This document shows positions 16,597-25,750 of a stretch of DNA of 64,000 nucleotides, in pieces. The stretch lies in contig DLGE01000016.1 in assembly GCA_002482535.1 (NCBI GenBank), positions 59,077 to 123,076 on the forward strand. Reading direction: 5' to 3'. Below the pieces are notes generated by a model. That model was not told the DNA's origin, searched no databases, and was given only the letters and a program-made list of their open reading frames with translations. This stretch comes from Peptococcaceae bacterium UBA7702. Its GTDB lineage: Bacteria > Bacillota > Dehalobacteriia > UBA7702. The position numbers and the translations under genes are program-made. How positions within the stretch are numbered: position 1 is the first letter of the stretch; each line of letters starts with the position of its first letter.

Positions 16597-18516
16597 TTAA
16601 ATATCGAGATTTTCAACGTAGCGGGCGTTGGCGGAGATGAATTCCCGGCGGGGCTCCACTTTTTCCCCCATCAGGATGGTGAACATTTCATCGGCCAAAA
16701 GGGCATTTTCATCCTCCAGATGAACCCGTTTCATGACCCGGGTTTCCGGGTCCATGGTGGTTTCCCAGAGCTCTTCCGGATTCATTTCCCCCAGACCTTT
16801 GAAGCGCTGAACGGCAATATCGCCGTTGCCCCAATCTTTTAAAGTGGCGCTTAAAGCGGCGTCGTCAAAGACGTAGCGGGAGGTTTTGCCCTTTCTCACC
16901 CGGTATAGGGGGGGCTGGGCAATATAGACGTAGCCCGCTTCGATGAGATGGCGCATATAACGGAAGAAGAAGGTCAACAGCAGCGTGGCAATGTGAGCGC
17001 CGTCGACGTCGGCATCGGTCATAATCACCAGTTTTCTGTAACGGGCCTTGGATAGATCAAAATCTTCGCCGATTCCGGTGCCCATCGCCGTGATCATGGC
17101 GCGGATTTCCGCATTGTTCAGCACTTTATCCAAACGCGCCTTTTCAACGTTGAGGATCTTACCCCGTAAAGGCAGAATCGCCTGGATCTTGGGGTTTCTT
17201 CCCTGTTTGGCGGAGCCGCCGGCGGAATCCCCTTCGACGATGAACAATTCGCAATTTTCAGGGTTTTTGTCGGAGCAATCCGCCAATTTCCCCGGCAGGG
17301 ACGTCTTTTCCAAAGCATTGGTTTTTCTCGTCATTTCCCGGGCTTTTCTTGCCGCTTCCCTGGCCCGGAAGGCCTGGGCGGATTTCTCCGCGATTTTCTT
17401 CCCCGTGGCCGGGTTTTCTTCTAAGAAGGTATTGAGACATTCACAGACCATGGATTCGACATAGCCTTTGAACTCGGAATTCCCTAATTTCGTCTTGGTT
17501 TGTCCCTCAAACTGAGGTTCTAAAACTTTCACGCTGATGATGGCGCTAATGCCTTCCCGGATATCTTCCCCGCTTAAATTGGGGTCCTTCTCCTTTAAGA
17601 CATTACAGCGCCGGGCATAATCATTGATCACCCTGGTCAAAGCCGACTTAAAGCCGGTTTCGTGGGTACCGCCTTCCTGGGTATGAATATTGTTGGCGTA
17701 AGAGTAGATATTTTCCGCGTAACCGTTATTATACTGTATGGCGAATTCCGCTTCGAAGTCATCCTTTTTGACGCAGTAGTAAATCGGCTTATGGAAGACT
17801 TCCTTGTTTTTATTGACGTACTGAACAAAGTCGGCAATACCGCCTTCAAAGTGAAAAATCTGTTCGTAACCGTCTCTTTCGTCCTTGACGAAAATCTTGA
17901 TGCCGCCGTTCAAATAGGCCAGTTCCCGAATGCGGGGAATCAGGATTTCCTTCTGAAAGATCAGATCTTCAATATCAAAAATTTCGGAATCGGGCAGGAA
18001 GCTGATTTCCGTACCGGTGGTATCGGCTTTGTCAATGACCTTCAAATCGGCATCGGGAACACCCCGGTGATAGCCTTGAAAATAAACTTTGCCGTCTCTG
18101 GCTACCTTCACGGTAAGCCATTCAGAAAGGGCGTTGACCACGGACATGCCGACGCCGTGGAGACCGCCGGAAACTTTATAGCCCCCGCCGCCAAATTTAC
18201 CGCCGGCATGAAGCACCGTCAACGCCACTTCCACGGCAGGACGGCCGGTCTGGGATTGGGTATCCACGGGGATACCGCGGCCGTTATCCCGCACGGAGAT
18301 ACTGTTATCCTCATGAATCGTAATATAAATCTCGGAGCAATAACCGGCCAAGGCTTCGTCGATGCTGTTGTCGACGATTTCATAAACAAGATGATGCAGG
18401 CCGCGAACACCGGTATTACCAATGTACATGCTGGGGCGAACGCGAACTGCCTCCAACCCTTCCAATACCTGAATCTGATCGGCATTATAGGAAGAAGCGT
18501 TGTTATTTTCTGTCAT
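16597..18516 (-). CDS. gyrB: DNA gyrase subunit B
   Basis: 639 residues. GHKL ATPase domain (LEGLEAVRVRPSMYIG, EIVDNSIDEALAG, DNGRGIPVD, GLHGVGMSVVNALS), transducer domain with QEGGTHETGFKSAL, and TOPRIM domain (ENCELFIVEGDSAGGSAKQGR, and the acidic DADVDGAHI) ending in a short C-terminal region NARYVENLDI, typical of Gram-positive GyrB without the E. coli insert. ATG at 18516 has AGGAGGT five bases upstream; the longer reading has none. First gene of gyrB-gyrA-AI-2E. Unlike in Bacillus the pair lies on the left side of oriC rather than directly after recF, but still points away from it. Confidence 0.98.
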   Translation of the reverse strand: MTENNNASSYNADQIQVLEGLEAVRVRPSMYIGNTGVRGLHHLVYEIVDNSIDEALAGYCSEIYITIHEDNSISVRDNGRGIPVDTQSQTGRPAVEVALTVLHAGGKFGGGGYKVSGGLHGVGMSVVNALSEWLTVKVARDGKVYFQGYHRGVPDADLKVIDKADTTGTEISFLPDSEIFDIEDLIFQKEILIPRIRELAYLNGGIKIFVKDERDGYEQIFHFEGGIADFVQYVNKNKEVFHKPIYYCVKKDDFEAEFAIQYNNGYAENIYSYANNIHTQEGGTHETGFKSALTRVINDYARRCNVLKEKDPNLSGEDIREGISAIISVKVLEPQFEGQTKTKLGNSEFKGYVESMVCECLNTFLEENPATGKKIAEKSAQAFRAREAARKAREMTRKTNALEKTSLPGKLADCSDKNPENCELFIVEGDSAGGSAKQGRNPKIQAILPLRGKILNVEKARLDKVLNNAEIRAMITAMGTGIGEDFDLSKARYRKLVIMTDADVDGAHIATLLLTFFFRYMRHLIEAGYVYIAQPPLYRVRKGKTSRYVFDDAALSATLKDWGNGDIAVQRFKGLGEMNPEELWETTMDPETRVMKRVHLEDENALLADEMFTILMGEKVEPRREFISANARYVENLDI

Positions 18517-18605
18517 ATATACCTCCTGATATGGCGTATGTGGACACTCGGGATCAATCAAAGGACTTTAAATCCGTTTAATACGCCCAGTTTCTTCTAA
18601 TTTAT

Positions 18606-18634
18606 ATTATATCATGAAAAATCTACGTTTACAA
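18606..18634 (-). promoter_or_regulatory. gyrB promoter
   Basis: Minus strand TTGTAA (18634-18629), exactly 17 bases, then perfect TATAAT (18611-18606), 90 bases before the gyrB start. Confidence 0.75.
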
Positions 18635-18857
18635 GATTTAAGCGCTCCCTATTAGTTAGATTTACAAAGATAACTTTAAACATCGAACCTTTTTTGACCA
18701 ATCCTTTATTTTTCTCAAAAACAAATGGCGGTCATAGATAGTACAAAATCCATTTCTTTTTTTATGGCGCCTCCCCCGATACGAAGGGACGATACGACAG
18801 CCGCTTTTCGCGCCTCCCTTTTTTAAGCAAAAAGAGCTGACCCATGAAGCAGTGCCA

Positions 18858-18893
18858 CAAAAAAATCCGGTTTCTGATATTCTCAAAAACCGG
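18858..18893 (-). terminator. Terminator after rsmG
   Basis: Minus-strand stem CCGGTTT / AAACCGG (18893-18867) followed by a run of seven T. Confidence 0.7.
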
Positions 18894-18914
18894 CTCTTTT
18901 CATCTATGATCTGC

Positions 18915-19619
18915 TTAAAGGGGCCGTTTTTCCGGCATACCGGCTCTCCTGGGGTATTTCTCCGGTGTGGGGCCAAGCTTTTTGATTTCCAGAACAGCCC
19001 GGTCTTCTCCGTTGAGGCGGTAGCGATGATGGACGGCAAGTTCACAGTTTAAAAGAGTCAGTGCCTTTGCGGCGCCGTCGGTTTCTTCCTTTCCCTTCAT
19101 TGCCAAAAAGCGGCCGCCGGGTTTCAGGAAAGGCGTACAGAGCTCTAACAGCACCGGCAGGGAGGCCACGGCCCGGGCCGTGACAAAATCAAACTGTTCC
19201 CGCAGATTTTCCTCCCGGGCCAGCTCCTCGCTGCGGCCCCAGAGAATTTCCACATCATCGGCGAAAAGCTCCCTCTTGAGCCGTTCCAAAAAGCCGCAGC
19301 GTTTTTTCGAAGCGTCCAACAAAGTGACCTTCAAATCGGGACGGAAAAGCCGCAAAACCAGACCGGGAAAACCGGCGCCGCTGCCCACATCAAGAAGACT
19401 GGCGTTCTTAGGCAGATCCACATAGTTTAGCAGACAGAGGCTGTCGGCAAAATGCTTTACCGCCATCTCCCCCGGTTCCGTAATCGCCGTGAGATTCATC
19501 TTTTCATTTTCCTTGCGCAAATAACAGGCGTAATCTGCGGCTTTGCCGATGATCTCTTCGGTATAATTAATCTTTAGTTCGTCAAGGGTGGCTTTTAAAG
19601 TCTGGACAAACTCAGTCAT
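18915..19619 (-). CDS. rsmG: 16S rRNA (guanine527-N7)-methyltransferase RsmG (GidB)
   Basis: 234 residues. SAM-dependent methyltransferase that adds a methyl to N7 of G527 in 16S rRNA. N-terminal part contains NEKMNLTAI and HFADSL, the SAM motif I is LLDVGSGAGFPGLVL (about 70-84), then VTLLDASKKRCGFL and VTARAVASLPVLLEL. The C-terminal tail (KYPRRAGMPEKRPL) shows the family ending YPR..G.P...PL. Its start codon overlaps the mnmG stop by eight bases, so the two are translationally coupled. Last gene of the rpmH-to-rsmG cluster. Confidence 0.96.
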   Translation of the reverse strand: MTEFVQTLKATLDELKINYTEEIIGKAADYACYLRKENEKMNLTAITEPGEMAVKHFADSLCLLNYVDLPKNASLLDVGSGAGFPGLVLRLFRPDLKVTLLDASKKRCGFLERLKRELFADDVEILWGRSEELAREENLREQFDFVTARAVASLPVLLELCTPFLKPGGRFLAMKGKEETDGAAKALTLLNCELAVHHRYRLNGEDRAVLEIKKLGPTPEKYPRRAGMPEKRPL

Positions 19620-21507
19620 GAAGCGCTTCCCTCCCCTTTTTCTCCGTCAGATAGACGAGAAGTACGCTGATATCCGCGGGGCTAACCCCGGAAATCCGGG
19701 AGGCCTGCCCCACGGTGTAAGGACGCACCGCCGCCAGCTTTTCCTTGGCTTCGATGCGCAGGCCGCCCACGTCGTTATAGTCAAGGTCGGCGGGAAGCAA
19801 ACGCCCTTCGGTTTTATCGAAGCGTTTGACCTGTTCCCGTTGTTTTTTCAAATAACCCTCGTATTTCACTTCAATCTCTTCCTGTTTCAGCGCTTCGTCG
19901 TCCCAAAGACCCGCCTTATGATCGATGGCGGCGAGATCCCGGATATCGATGGCGGGGCGTTTCAACAGCTCCGACCCACCGATGCTGCCGTTGACCGCGG
20001 CGGATTGCTTTTTCTCGAGATAGGCGATGACCTTTTCGTCTTTACCCTGGAACCGCACATTGGAGAGCCACGCTTTTACAGCCGCCATCTGCGTCAGCTT
20101 TTCATTGAAAACCCGCCAGCGCTCTTTCGTAACAAGGCCGATTTTATAACCCATTTCCGTCAAGCGCAGGTCGGCGTTGTCGTTCCGCAGCAACAGGCGG
20201 TATTCCGCCCTGGAAGTGAAGAGACGGTAGGGTTCGCCGGTACCTTTATTGACCAGATCATCGATGAGGACGCCAATATAGCTGTCGGAGCGCTTCAGAA
20301 TCAGGGGCTCCCGCCCTAAGAGCTTCAGCGATGCGTTGATCCCGGCCAGCAAGCCCTGGCCGGCAGCTTCCTCGTAACCGGAGGTGCCGTTGATTTGACC
20401 GGCGCCGTAGAGACCTGCGATGTCCTTATATTCCAGGGTCGGTTTCAGCTGTGTCGGCACCACGCCGTCGTATTCGATGGCGTAGGCGGGGCGCATGATC
20501 TTAACCTGCTCCAGCCCGGCGATGGTACGCATGAATTTTTCCTGGATCTCGTAGGGCATCCCCGTGGACATGCCCTGAACATAAATTTCATTGGTATAGA
20601 GACCTTCCGGCTCCAAAAACAGCAGGTGAGCGTCGCGATCGGCAAAGCGCACCACCTTATCTTCAATGGAAGGACAGTAACGGGCGCCGACGCCTTCGAT
20701 GATACCGCTGTATTTCGGCGCCAGATGAAGATTATCCTCAATGATCTTGTGGGTTTCGGGGTTCGTATACGTAGAGTAGCAGGGTACCATAGGCCGGTCA
20801 AAGGTCTTTGTGAGGTAGGAAAAGGCCAGCTTTTCCTTGCTCCCCGGCTGCTCTGTGGTTTTGCTGAAATCGATGCTGCGCTTGTCGACCCTGGCCGGGG
20901 TACCGGTTTTAAAACGAAAGAGTTCAAGGCCCAGATCTTTCAGAGAAGCGGAGAGCTTTCCTGCCATGGGCTGATTGTTGGGGCCGGCGTCGGTCAAAAG
21001 CGTTCCCTGGATGATGCGGCTTTTCAGATACGTGCCGGTGGTCAGAATCACGGCGCGGCCGGAAAACATGATGCCGTTTTGGCAGAGAACTCCGGTGACG
21101 CCGCCACCTTCGGTGAGGATTTTTTCTACCGCCGCCTGTTTTAGGTCGAGATTTTCCTGATTTTCCAGGGTCCAGGTCATCTGCCGCTGATAATCGTGTT
21201 TATCCGCCTGGGCCCTTAACGCCTGGACCGCCGGACCTTTGGAGGTGTTCAAAAGACGCATCTGAATCTGGGTTGCGTCGATATTGATCCCCATTTGGCC
21301 CCCGAGGGCGTCGATTTCCCGCACCACGTGGCCTTTGGCGGGTCCGCCGATACTGGGATTACAGGGCATCAGCGCGATGTGGTCAAGGCTTAAACTCAGC
21401 AGCAGCGTCTTTCGGCCCAGGCGGGCTGAGGCCAGAGCGGCCTCGACGCCGGCGTGACCGCCACCGACCACGATGATATCGTATTTTCCTGCAAGATATG
21501 GTTCCAT
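19612..21507 (-). CDS. mnmG: tRNA uridine-5-carboxymethylaminomethyl modification enzyme MnmG (GidA)
   Basis: 631 residues. FAD-binding start DIIVVGGGHAGVEAALASARLG, conserved MPCNPSIGGPAKGHVVREIDALGG, the second motif GLYGAGQINGTSGYEEAAGQG, ASYSCRAEYRLLLRNDNADLRL-like block (here FTSRAEYRLLLRNDNADLRLT) and the C-terminal helical domain ending with QASRISGVSPADISVLLVYL. With MnmE it installs the cmnm5/nm5 group on the wobble uridine of several tRNAs. It lies four bases after mnmE and overlaps rsmG. Confidence 0.97.
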   Translation of the reverse strand: MEPYLAGKYDIIVVGGGHAGVEAALASARLGRKTLLLSLSLDHIALMPCNPSIGGPAKGHVVREIDALGGQMGINIDATQIQMRLLNTSKGPAVQALRAQADKHDYQRQMTWTLENQENLDLKQAAVEKILTEGGGVTGVLCQNGIMFSGRAVILTTGTYLKSRIIQGTLLTDAGPNNQPMAGKLSASLKDLGLELFRFKTGTPARVDKRSIDFSKTTEQPGSKEKLAFSYLTKTFDRPMVPCYSTYTNPETHKIIEDNLHLAPKYSGIIEGVGARYCPSIEDKVVRFADRDAHLLFLEPEGLYTNEIYVQGMSTGMPYEIQEKFMRTIAGLEQVKIMRPAYAIEYDGVVPTQLKPTLEYKDIAGLYGAGQINGTSGYEEAAGQGLLAGINASLKLLGREPLILKRSDSYIGVLIDDLVNKGTGEPYRLFTSRAEYRLLLRNDNADLRLTEMGYKIGLVTKERWRVFNEKLTQMAAVKAWLSNVRFQGKDEKVIAYLEKKQSAAVNGSIGGSELLKRPAIDIRDLAAIDHKAGLWDDEALKQEEIEVKYEGYLKKQREQVKRFDKTEGRLLPADLDYNDVGGLRIEAKEKLAAVRPYTVGQASRISGVSPADISVLLVYLTEKKGREALHD

Positions 21508-21511
21508 GGGC

Positions 21512-22885
21512 TCACTTCCCTATACAAAATTCCGAAAAAATACGGTCTATGATTTCCATTGAGATGGTGACACCGTCAATCTCACCGAGGATCTCCAAAG
21601 CGGCCCGCAGGTCGATGACTTGAAAATCCAGGGGCATTCGCTCTTCCTGGCTTTGCAAAACTTCTTGCAGATGGCTTTTCGCCCGTAAAAAGGCCTCTTT
21701 GTGGCGGAGGTTACCCACCCATTCATCGCTGTTTTGGGATATCTCCCCGGCCATAAACAGAGCCTGCACCGTTTCGCCAAGGGTATCCAGATTCTGCTTT
21801 TCTTTCGCGGAAAGAAACACCACGGGATAAGGAGCGGCGGCAGCCTTCATTTTATCCTGATCATAACGGACCACGTCGCTCTTATTACAGACGACGATGA
21901 CCTTTTTCCCGCCGAAGGCAGCCATGATCTCTCTTTCCTCGGCGTCGAAACCGTCGTCTCGATCGGTGACGAATAGGATCAGGTCGGCTTTGTCCATGGC
22001 TTCCCTCGTTTTGTCCACACCGATTTTTTCAATGGGGTCCTCGGTTTCGCGAATCCCCGCCGTATCCTTGATCTTTAGGGGAATACCACTTAACAGCACC
22101 GTATCTTCGATGACGTCCCGGGTGGTGCCGGGAATATCGGTGACAATGGCCCGCTCCTCGCTTAAAAGGGCGTTCATCAAAGAGGATTTGCCCACGTTGG
22201 TTTTGCCCAAAATCGCCGTGGCGATTCCCTGACGGTAGATCTTCCCTTCCTCAGCTTTGCGGATCTCCCCCTCCATCTCCTCGATGAGGGATTTTACCCG
22301 CCGCTGAATGGTGTCGGCGACGGTATCGTCAAGGCCGTCTTCGGGAAAATCAATGACGGCTTCGGTCTCGGCAATCAGAGCCACGAGGTCATCACGAATT
22401 TTCAGAAAACTGCGCCCCTTATCCCCTTTCAAACGGGTCAGGGAAAAATCAAGATCTTTTTCGTCCATGGCCTTGATCGTCTCGATGACGGCTTCGGCCT
22501 GGGAGAGATCGATTCTGCCGTTGAAAAAGGCCCGCTTGGTAAATTCCCCCGGCTGGGCCAGTTTGGCGCCGTGGGCAAGAAGTAGTTCCAAAACGCGCCG
22601 GGCGGCCAGAAAACCGCCGTGGCATTGGATCTCCGCCATCTCTTCCCTGGTATAGGACTGGTTTTCCTTCATCAAAGCCAACAAAACTTCATCGTAAACT
22701 TTTCCCCCATCGACGATATGGCCGTAATGAAGGCGAAAACCCGCCGCCGTTTTTAGAGAAAACGGCTCTTTCGCCTGAAATATTTTTTCTGTCAGGGCCC
22801 AACTGCCCTCTCCCGAAAGACGGATGATGGCGATACCCCCGGTGCCTGCCGGCGTGGCAATGGCAGCAATCAGCGGAAAGTCCAT
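21512..22885 (-). CDS. mnmE: tRNA modification GTPase MnmE (TrmE)
   Basis: 457 residues. N-terminal tetrahydrofolate-binding domain (DFPLIAAIATPAGTGGIAIIRLSG), long helical domain, inserted G domain with GKTNVGKSSLMN (about 226-237), DIPGTTRDVIED, DTAGIRE and CNKSD, and the C-terminal FCIGK with the Cys that characterises the family. Works with MnmG at the tRNA wobble uridine, using potassium-stimulated GTP hydrolysis. ATG at 22885 has AAAGGAGC; the longer reading does not. A hairpin after jag (23007-23030) separates it from the upstream genes, so it may also have its own promoter. Confidence 0.97.
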   Translation of the reverse strand: MDFPLIAAIATPAGTGGIAIIRLSGEGSWALTEKIFQAKEPFSLKTAAGFRLHYGHIVDGGKVYDEVLLALMKENQSYTREEMAEIQCHGGFLAARRVLELLLAHGAKLAQPGEFTKRAFFNGRIDLSQAEAVIETIKAMDEKDLDFSLTRLKGDKGRSFLKIRDDLVALIAETEAVIDFPEDGLDDTVADTIQRRVKSLIEEMEGEIRKAEEGKIYRQGIATAILGKTNVGKSSLMNALLSEERAIVTDIPGTTRDVIEDTVLLSGIPLKIKDTAGIRETEDPIEKIGVDKTREAMDKADLILFVTDRDDGFDAEEREIMAAFGGKKVIVVCNKSDVVRYDQDKMKAAAAPYPVVFLSAKEKQNLDTLGETVQALFMAGEISQNSDEWVGNLRHKEAFLRAKSHLQEVLQSQEERMPLDFQVIDLRAALEILGEIDGVTISMEIIDRIFSEFCIGK

Positions 22886-23006
22886 AACAGCTCCTTTCTT
22901 CCTTTTTTTCATGAGGTCAACAAAGATCACGACGCAGCAACAAAAATTACGCCCTGGCCGCGGATCTTTCGCAGGAAAAGCATTCCGAAGACCTTAAAAA
23001 GCAAAG

Positions 23007-23030
23007 AAAGCCCGACTACCGCCGGGCTTT
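23007..23030 (-). terminator. Hairpin after jag, probable terminator
   Basis: AAAGCCCG / CGGGCTTT stem with an eight-base loop, followed in minus orientation by CTTTGCTTTTT. Confidence 0.6.
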
Positions 23031-23038
23031 CGCAGCAA

Positions 23039-23656
23039 TTATTTCTTTTTGGCGATGACAACCTTGCGGAAGGGTTCCTCCCCTTCGCTGAAGGTCCGAA
23101 CTTGATCGTCGCTTTGCAGGACCGTGTGGATGATTCTTCTTTCATAGGGACTCATTGGCTCCAAAGAAAGGTTCTTCCCGGATTCCTTCACCCGTTCCGC
23201 AAGCTTTTTCGCCAGATGCTCCAAGGTTTCTTCCCGTTTTTTGCGGTAGCCTTCCACATCAAGGATGTATTTATTGCGTTCGTCAAAATGACGGGCCACC
23301 GTTAAGTTGGTCAAATACTGGAGGGCGTCTAAGGTTTCGCCGCGGCGACCGATGAGGATGCCGAGATCCTTACCGATCAGATCAAGGGTGACAAAATCTT
23401 CGCTTTCTATGGATTCGATGGTAACATCGAGCTCGAACTTTTCAAAAACAGTCGTTAAAAAGGCAATGGCATAAGAAGTCGGCCCGTCTTCCGCGGAAAC
23501 CTTCACCACCGCGCTTTTGGAACCGATACCAAAGATCCCTTTGGAAGGCATGGTAACGATCTCAATATTGACTTCTTCCCGGGATTTTCCCATTTCCGCC
23601 AAAGCCAATTCAATGGCTTCATCAACGGTTTTCCCGGATTTTTCCAAAGTTTTCAT
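23039..23656 (-). CDS. khpB: RNA-binding protein Jag/KhpB (SpoIIIJ-associated)
   Basis: 205 residues: Jag_N domain (about 1-50, GKTVDEAIELALAEMG and GIFGIGSK), KH domain (about 80-150, DLGILIGRRGETLDALQYLTNL) and R3H domain (about 150-205, with MSPYERRIIHTVLQ). It binds RNA and in other Gram-positive bacteria works with KhpA in cell elongation control. Start ATG at 23656 has GGAGTC. It lies 17 bases after yidC, the usual partner. Confidence 0.95.
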   Translation of the reverse strand: MKTLEKSGKTVDEAIELALAEMGKSREEVNIEIVTMPSKGIFGIGSKSAVVKVSAEDGPTSYAIAFLTTVFEKFELDVTIESIESEDFVTLDLIGKDLGILIGRRGETLDALQYLTNLTVARHFDERNKYILDVEGYRKKREETLEHLAKKLAERVKESGKNLSLEPMSPYERRIIHTVLQSDDQVRTFSEGEEPFRKVVIAKKK

Positions 23657-23673
23657 GATGACTCCTTTATTCT

Positions 23674-24681
23674 TTATTGCCAGGGCTTATCCTTCTGATT
23701 TCTTTCGCTGCTGCTTTCGTTCCCTGCCATGGCTTCCGAATTTTTCTGAGACATATTGTGGGTTGCTTCATGTCTGCCATGACCCTGTTTCTCATCATGT
23801 TTTTGTTGGGTTTTATTTTTCTTTTCCTGTTCTTTGTCGTACATTTCCGCAGCCATGGTGATTTTGCTCTTCTGTTTTTCTTCTTTGGGAGCAAAGATCC
23901 CGGCTTTGTAGCGATAGTTCAGGAAAGACGTTTGCAGCATGGTAAAGAGGCCGTAAAACAGCCAATAGATGGCCAAAGCCGCGGGGAACTGCTGGGTCAT
24001 GAAAAGGAACATCGCCGGCATCAGGATCAGCATCATTTTCTGCGTCATATCCTGGCGGTTGGTGGTGCTCATATACTGCTGTACCATGGTCACCAAAGCG
24101 CAGCCGATCGGCAATATCCAGGGCCATGTTGTGTTTTTCACCGTTATGGATAAATCCTGGATCCAGAAAAAGCTGTAGTGGCCGGCGGTAATGACGCTTT
24201 CCGCCGGGATCCAATTACGCAGCCCATAAAACAAAACAAAGAGGATGGGCATTTGAATCAGTAAGGGCAAGCAACCGGAAAGAGGATTGATTTTCGCGTC
24301 GCTGTATAGCTTCGCCACTTCTTCCTGTTTTTTCTGGGGGTTGTTTTCGTATTTTTTACTGATCTCCTGCATTTTCGGCTGCATTGCCTGCATTGCCTTC
24401 ATGCTCTTCTGTTGTTTGATGTTAAGGGGCGTGGTCGCCACTTTGACGAGGAGCGTCAGCAGGATAATCGCGTAGACATAGTTATCTACCTGGACATAGG
24501 TAAGGGCAACGTGAATTCCTTCCAAGATGGTACCCACGATTTTTGCTGAGGTGGCATCTTGGTCTACAATATAATTGCCGTCTGCGTCGAGATTGGCGGT
24601 AGTGCAACCGGCCATCATAAAGACGAGACAAATCAGGAGAAGAACGAGAACGATCTTCTTAGATTTATTAAGCTTTGTCAT
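23674..24681 (-). CDS. yidC: Membrane protein insertase YidC/SpoIIIJ (lipoprotein type)
   Basis: 335 residues. Lipoprotein signal with lipobox LVFMMAGC (Cys about residue 26), as in Gram-positive YidC1. The 60KD_IMP domain includes NIKQQKSMKAMQAMQPKMQEI, KINPLSGCLPLLIQMPILFVLFYGLRN, TQKMMLILMPAMFLFMTQQFPAALAIYW. The tail (about 275-335) is long, hydrophilic, rich in Lys, His and Gln, and should contact the ribosome. It inserts membrane proteins alone or with Sec. Cotranscribed with yidD and jag. Confidence 0.96.
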   Translation of the reverse strand: MTKLNKSKKIVLVLLLICLVFMMAGCTTANLDADGNYIVDQDATSAKIVGTILEGIHVALTYVQVDNYVYAIILLTLLVKVATTPLNIKQQKSMKAMQAMQPKMQEISKKYENNPQKKQEEVAKLYSDAKINPLSGCLPLLIQMPILFVLFYGLRNWIPAESVITAGHYSFFWIQDLSITVKNTTWPWILPIGCALVTMVQQYMSTTNRQDMTQKMMLILMPAMFLFMTQQFPAALAIYWLFYGLFTMLQTSFLNYRYKAGIFAPKEEKQKSKITMAAEMYDKEQEKKNKTQQKHDEKQGHGRHEATHNMSQKNSEAMAGNESSSERNQKDKPWQ

Positions 24682-24721
24682 AAATAATTCCTCTTGTTCC
24701 CTTTATGCGGAAACACAACGG

Positions 24722-24931
24722 TCAGTCTACCGGGTCATAACCGCCTTTACAGAAAGGATTGCAGCGCAAAATACGCCAAATCGCTTTCCGGCCGCCTTTC
24801 CATATACCATATTTTCCCACTGCTTCAAGGGCGTACTGAGAACAGGTCGGCTGGAATCTGCAACAAGGCGGAAACATCGGTGAGATCGCCTTTTGATAAA
24901 ATCGGATGAGCAGGATCATGACTTTTTTCAT
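24722..24931 (-). CDS. yidD: Membrane protein insertion efficiency factor YidD
   Basis: 69 residues with the family signature: LIRFYQKAISP, RFQPTCSQYALEAV and the C-terminal GGxDPV (here GGYDPVD). A short amphipathic membrane-associated protein that assists YidC-dependent insertion. Its ATG overlaps the rnpA stop by four bases (ATGA); no strong ribosome site precedes it, so coupling to rnpA translation is likely. Confidence 0.94.
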   Translation of the reverse strand: MKKVMILLIRFYQKAISPMFPPCCRFQPTCSQYALEAVGKYGIWKGGRKAIWRILRCNPFCKGGYDPVD

Positions 24932-25257
24932 ACTTTTATCTTTCTTGAAAGGTTTTCCAATTCCTTTTCCATTTCGCGATAAGATATCTGGTTGATGGTA
25001 CGTTTGGCGATAATGATATAATCGTACCCCGTCATAAAGAATTCCGGGTGAAGTCGGGCAATTTCTTTCAAACGTCTGCGCACATGATTTCTGTTCACAG
25101 CGTTGCCCACTTTCTTCGATACGGTAAACCCCACCCGAAAATCGGAAAGCTTATTTTTTCGGTAACAAACAACCATATCCTTGGCATTGAGTGATTTTCC
25201 CTTTTGATAAGCCCTGGTAAAATCTCTTCTTTTTTTTACTCTGTTTTGATCATCCAA
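24928..25257 (-). CDS. rnpA: Ribonuclease P protein component
   Basis: 109 residues. Carries the RNR motif region VGNAVNRNHVRRRLKEIAR and the N-terminal RVKKRRDFTRAYQKGKS typical of RnpA. It binds the RNase P RNA and aids 5' maturation of tRNA precursors. It lies between rpmH and yidD, 18 bases after the rpmH stop, in the universal order. Confidence 0.95.
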   Translation of the reverse strand: MDDQNRVKKRRDFTRAYQKGKSLNAKDMVVCYRKNKLSDFRVGFTVSKKVGNAVNRNHVRRRLKEIARLHPEFFMTGYDYIIIAKRTINQISYREMEKELENLSRKIKV

Positions 25258-25275
25258 TTTTATAAATTCCGCCGA

Positions 25276-25410
25276 TCAGACACTTAGTTGTTTTCTTCCT
25301 TTAGCTCTTCTTCTTTTTAAAACTTTTCTGCCGTTGGCATCGGCCATTCTGGCGCGGAAGCCATGAACTTTTTTGTGCTGGCGATTTTTGGGCTGGAATG
25401 TTCTTTTCAC
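25276..25410 (-). CDS. rpmH: 50S ribosomal protein L34
   Basis: 44 residues, read directly from the sequence: begins (M)KRTFQPKNRQHKKVHGF, has RARMADANGRKVLKRRRAKGR and ends KQLSV. The start codon is GTG with GGAGG seven bases upstream. First gene of the left-going cluster, behind the promoter at 25511-25539. Confidence 0.96.
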   Translation of the reverse strand: MKRTFQPKNRQHKKVHGFRARMADANGRKVLKRRRAKGRKQLSV

Positions 25411-25510
25411 GGTATTTCCTCCTATTCTTATTATTAAAGCAAAAATATTTCTACGCCGCAGTTAAATTTTCAGATAACTACGGCAGTCTATCCTATTGCA
25501 CAGTACACCT

Positions 25511-25539
25511 ATTATAGCGCATCCATTTAGCACTGTCAA
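25511..25539 (-). promoter_or_regulatory. Promoter of the rpmH-rnpA-yidD-yidC-jag operon
   Basis: Minus strand TTGACA (25539-25534), 17-base spacer, TATAAT (25516-25511): both hexamers are perfect. The start of rpmH is about 100 bases downstream. Confidence 0.85.
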
Positions 25540-25569
25540 CAAACAATCCGACCCGTATTTTTAAAAAAG

Positions 25570-25578
25570 TTATCCACA
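25570..25578 (+). promoter_or_regulatory. DnaA box, perfect consensus
   Basis: TTATCCACA, just before the most AT-rich part of the origin. Confidence 0.8.
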
Positions 25579-25695
25579 ATGTTTTAACATTGATCATTAT
25601 TTTTTCTTACATTATATATAGCATATCTTAAAAAAAAGTTATTCTCACAATTCACATTGGAAATATGCAGAAGAAAAAGAAGTCCCACAATGGCA

Positions 25696-25704
25696 TGTGT
25701 ATAA
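25696..25704 (-). promoter_or_regulatory. DnaA box, TTATACACA variant
   Basis: TGTGTATAA on the plus strand, matching TTATNCACA on the minus strand. Confidence 0.55.
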
Positions 25705-25720
25705 TTGAGAGAGCACACCC

Positions 25721-25750
25721 TTGAACTATGGCCTTTTTTTATGTTAGAAT
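25721..25750 (+). promoter_or_regulatory. Possible dnaA promoter
   Basis: TTGAAC, 18-base spacer, TAGAAT. It would give a leader of more than 200 bases. Other weak candidates exist, so this is tentative. Confidence 0.4.

Larger units (their letters stand above)
18517..18914. other. Intergenic region between rsmG and gyrB
   Basis: About 400 bases without a credible gene. It holds the rsmG terminator (18858-18893), the gyrB promoter (18606-18634) and a gyrB leader of about 85 bases. Positions 18640-18850 show nothing I can name; short open frames there have no ribosome site. Confidence 0.6.
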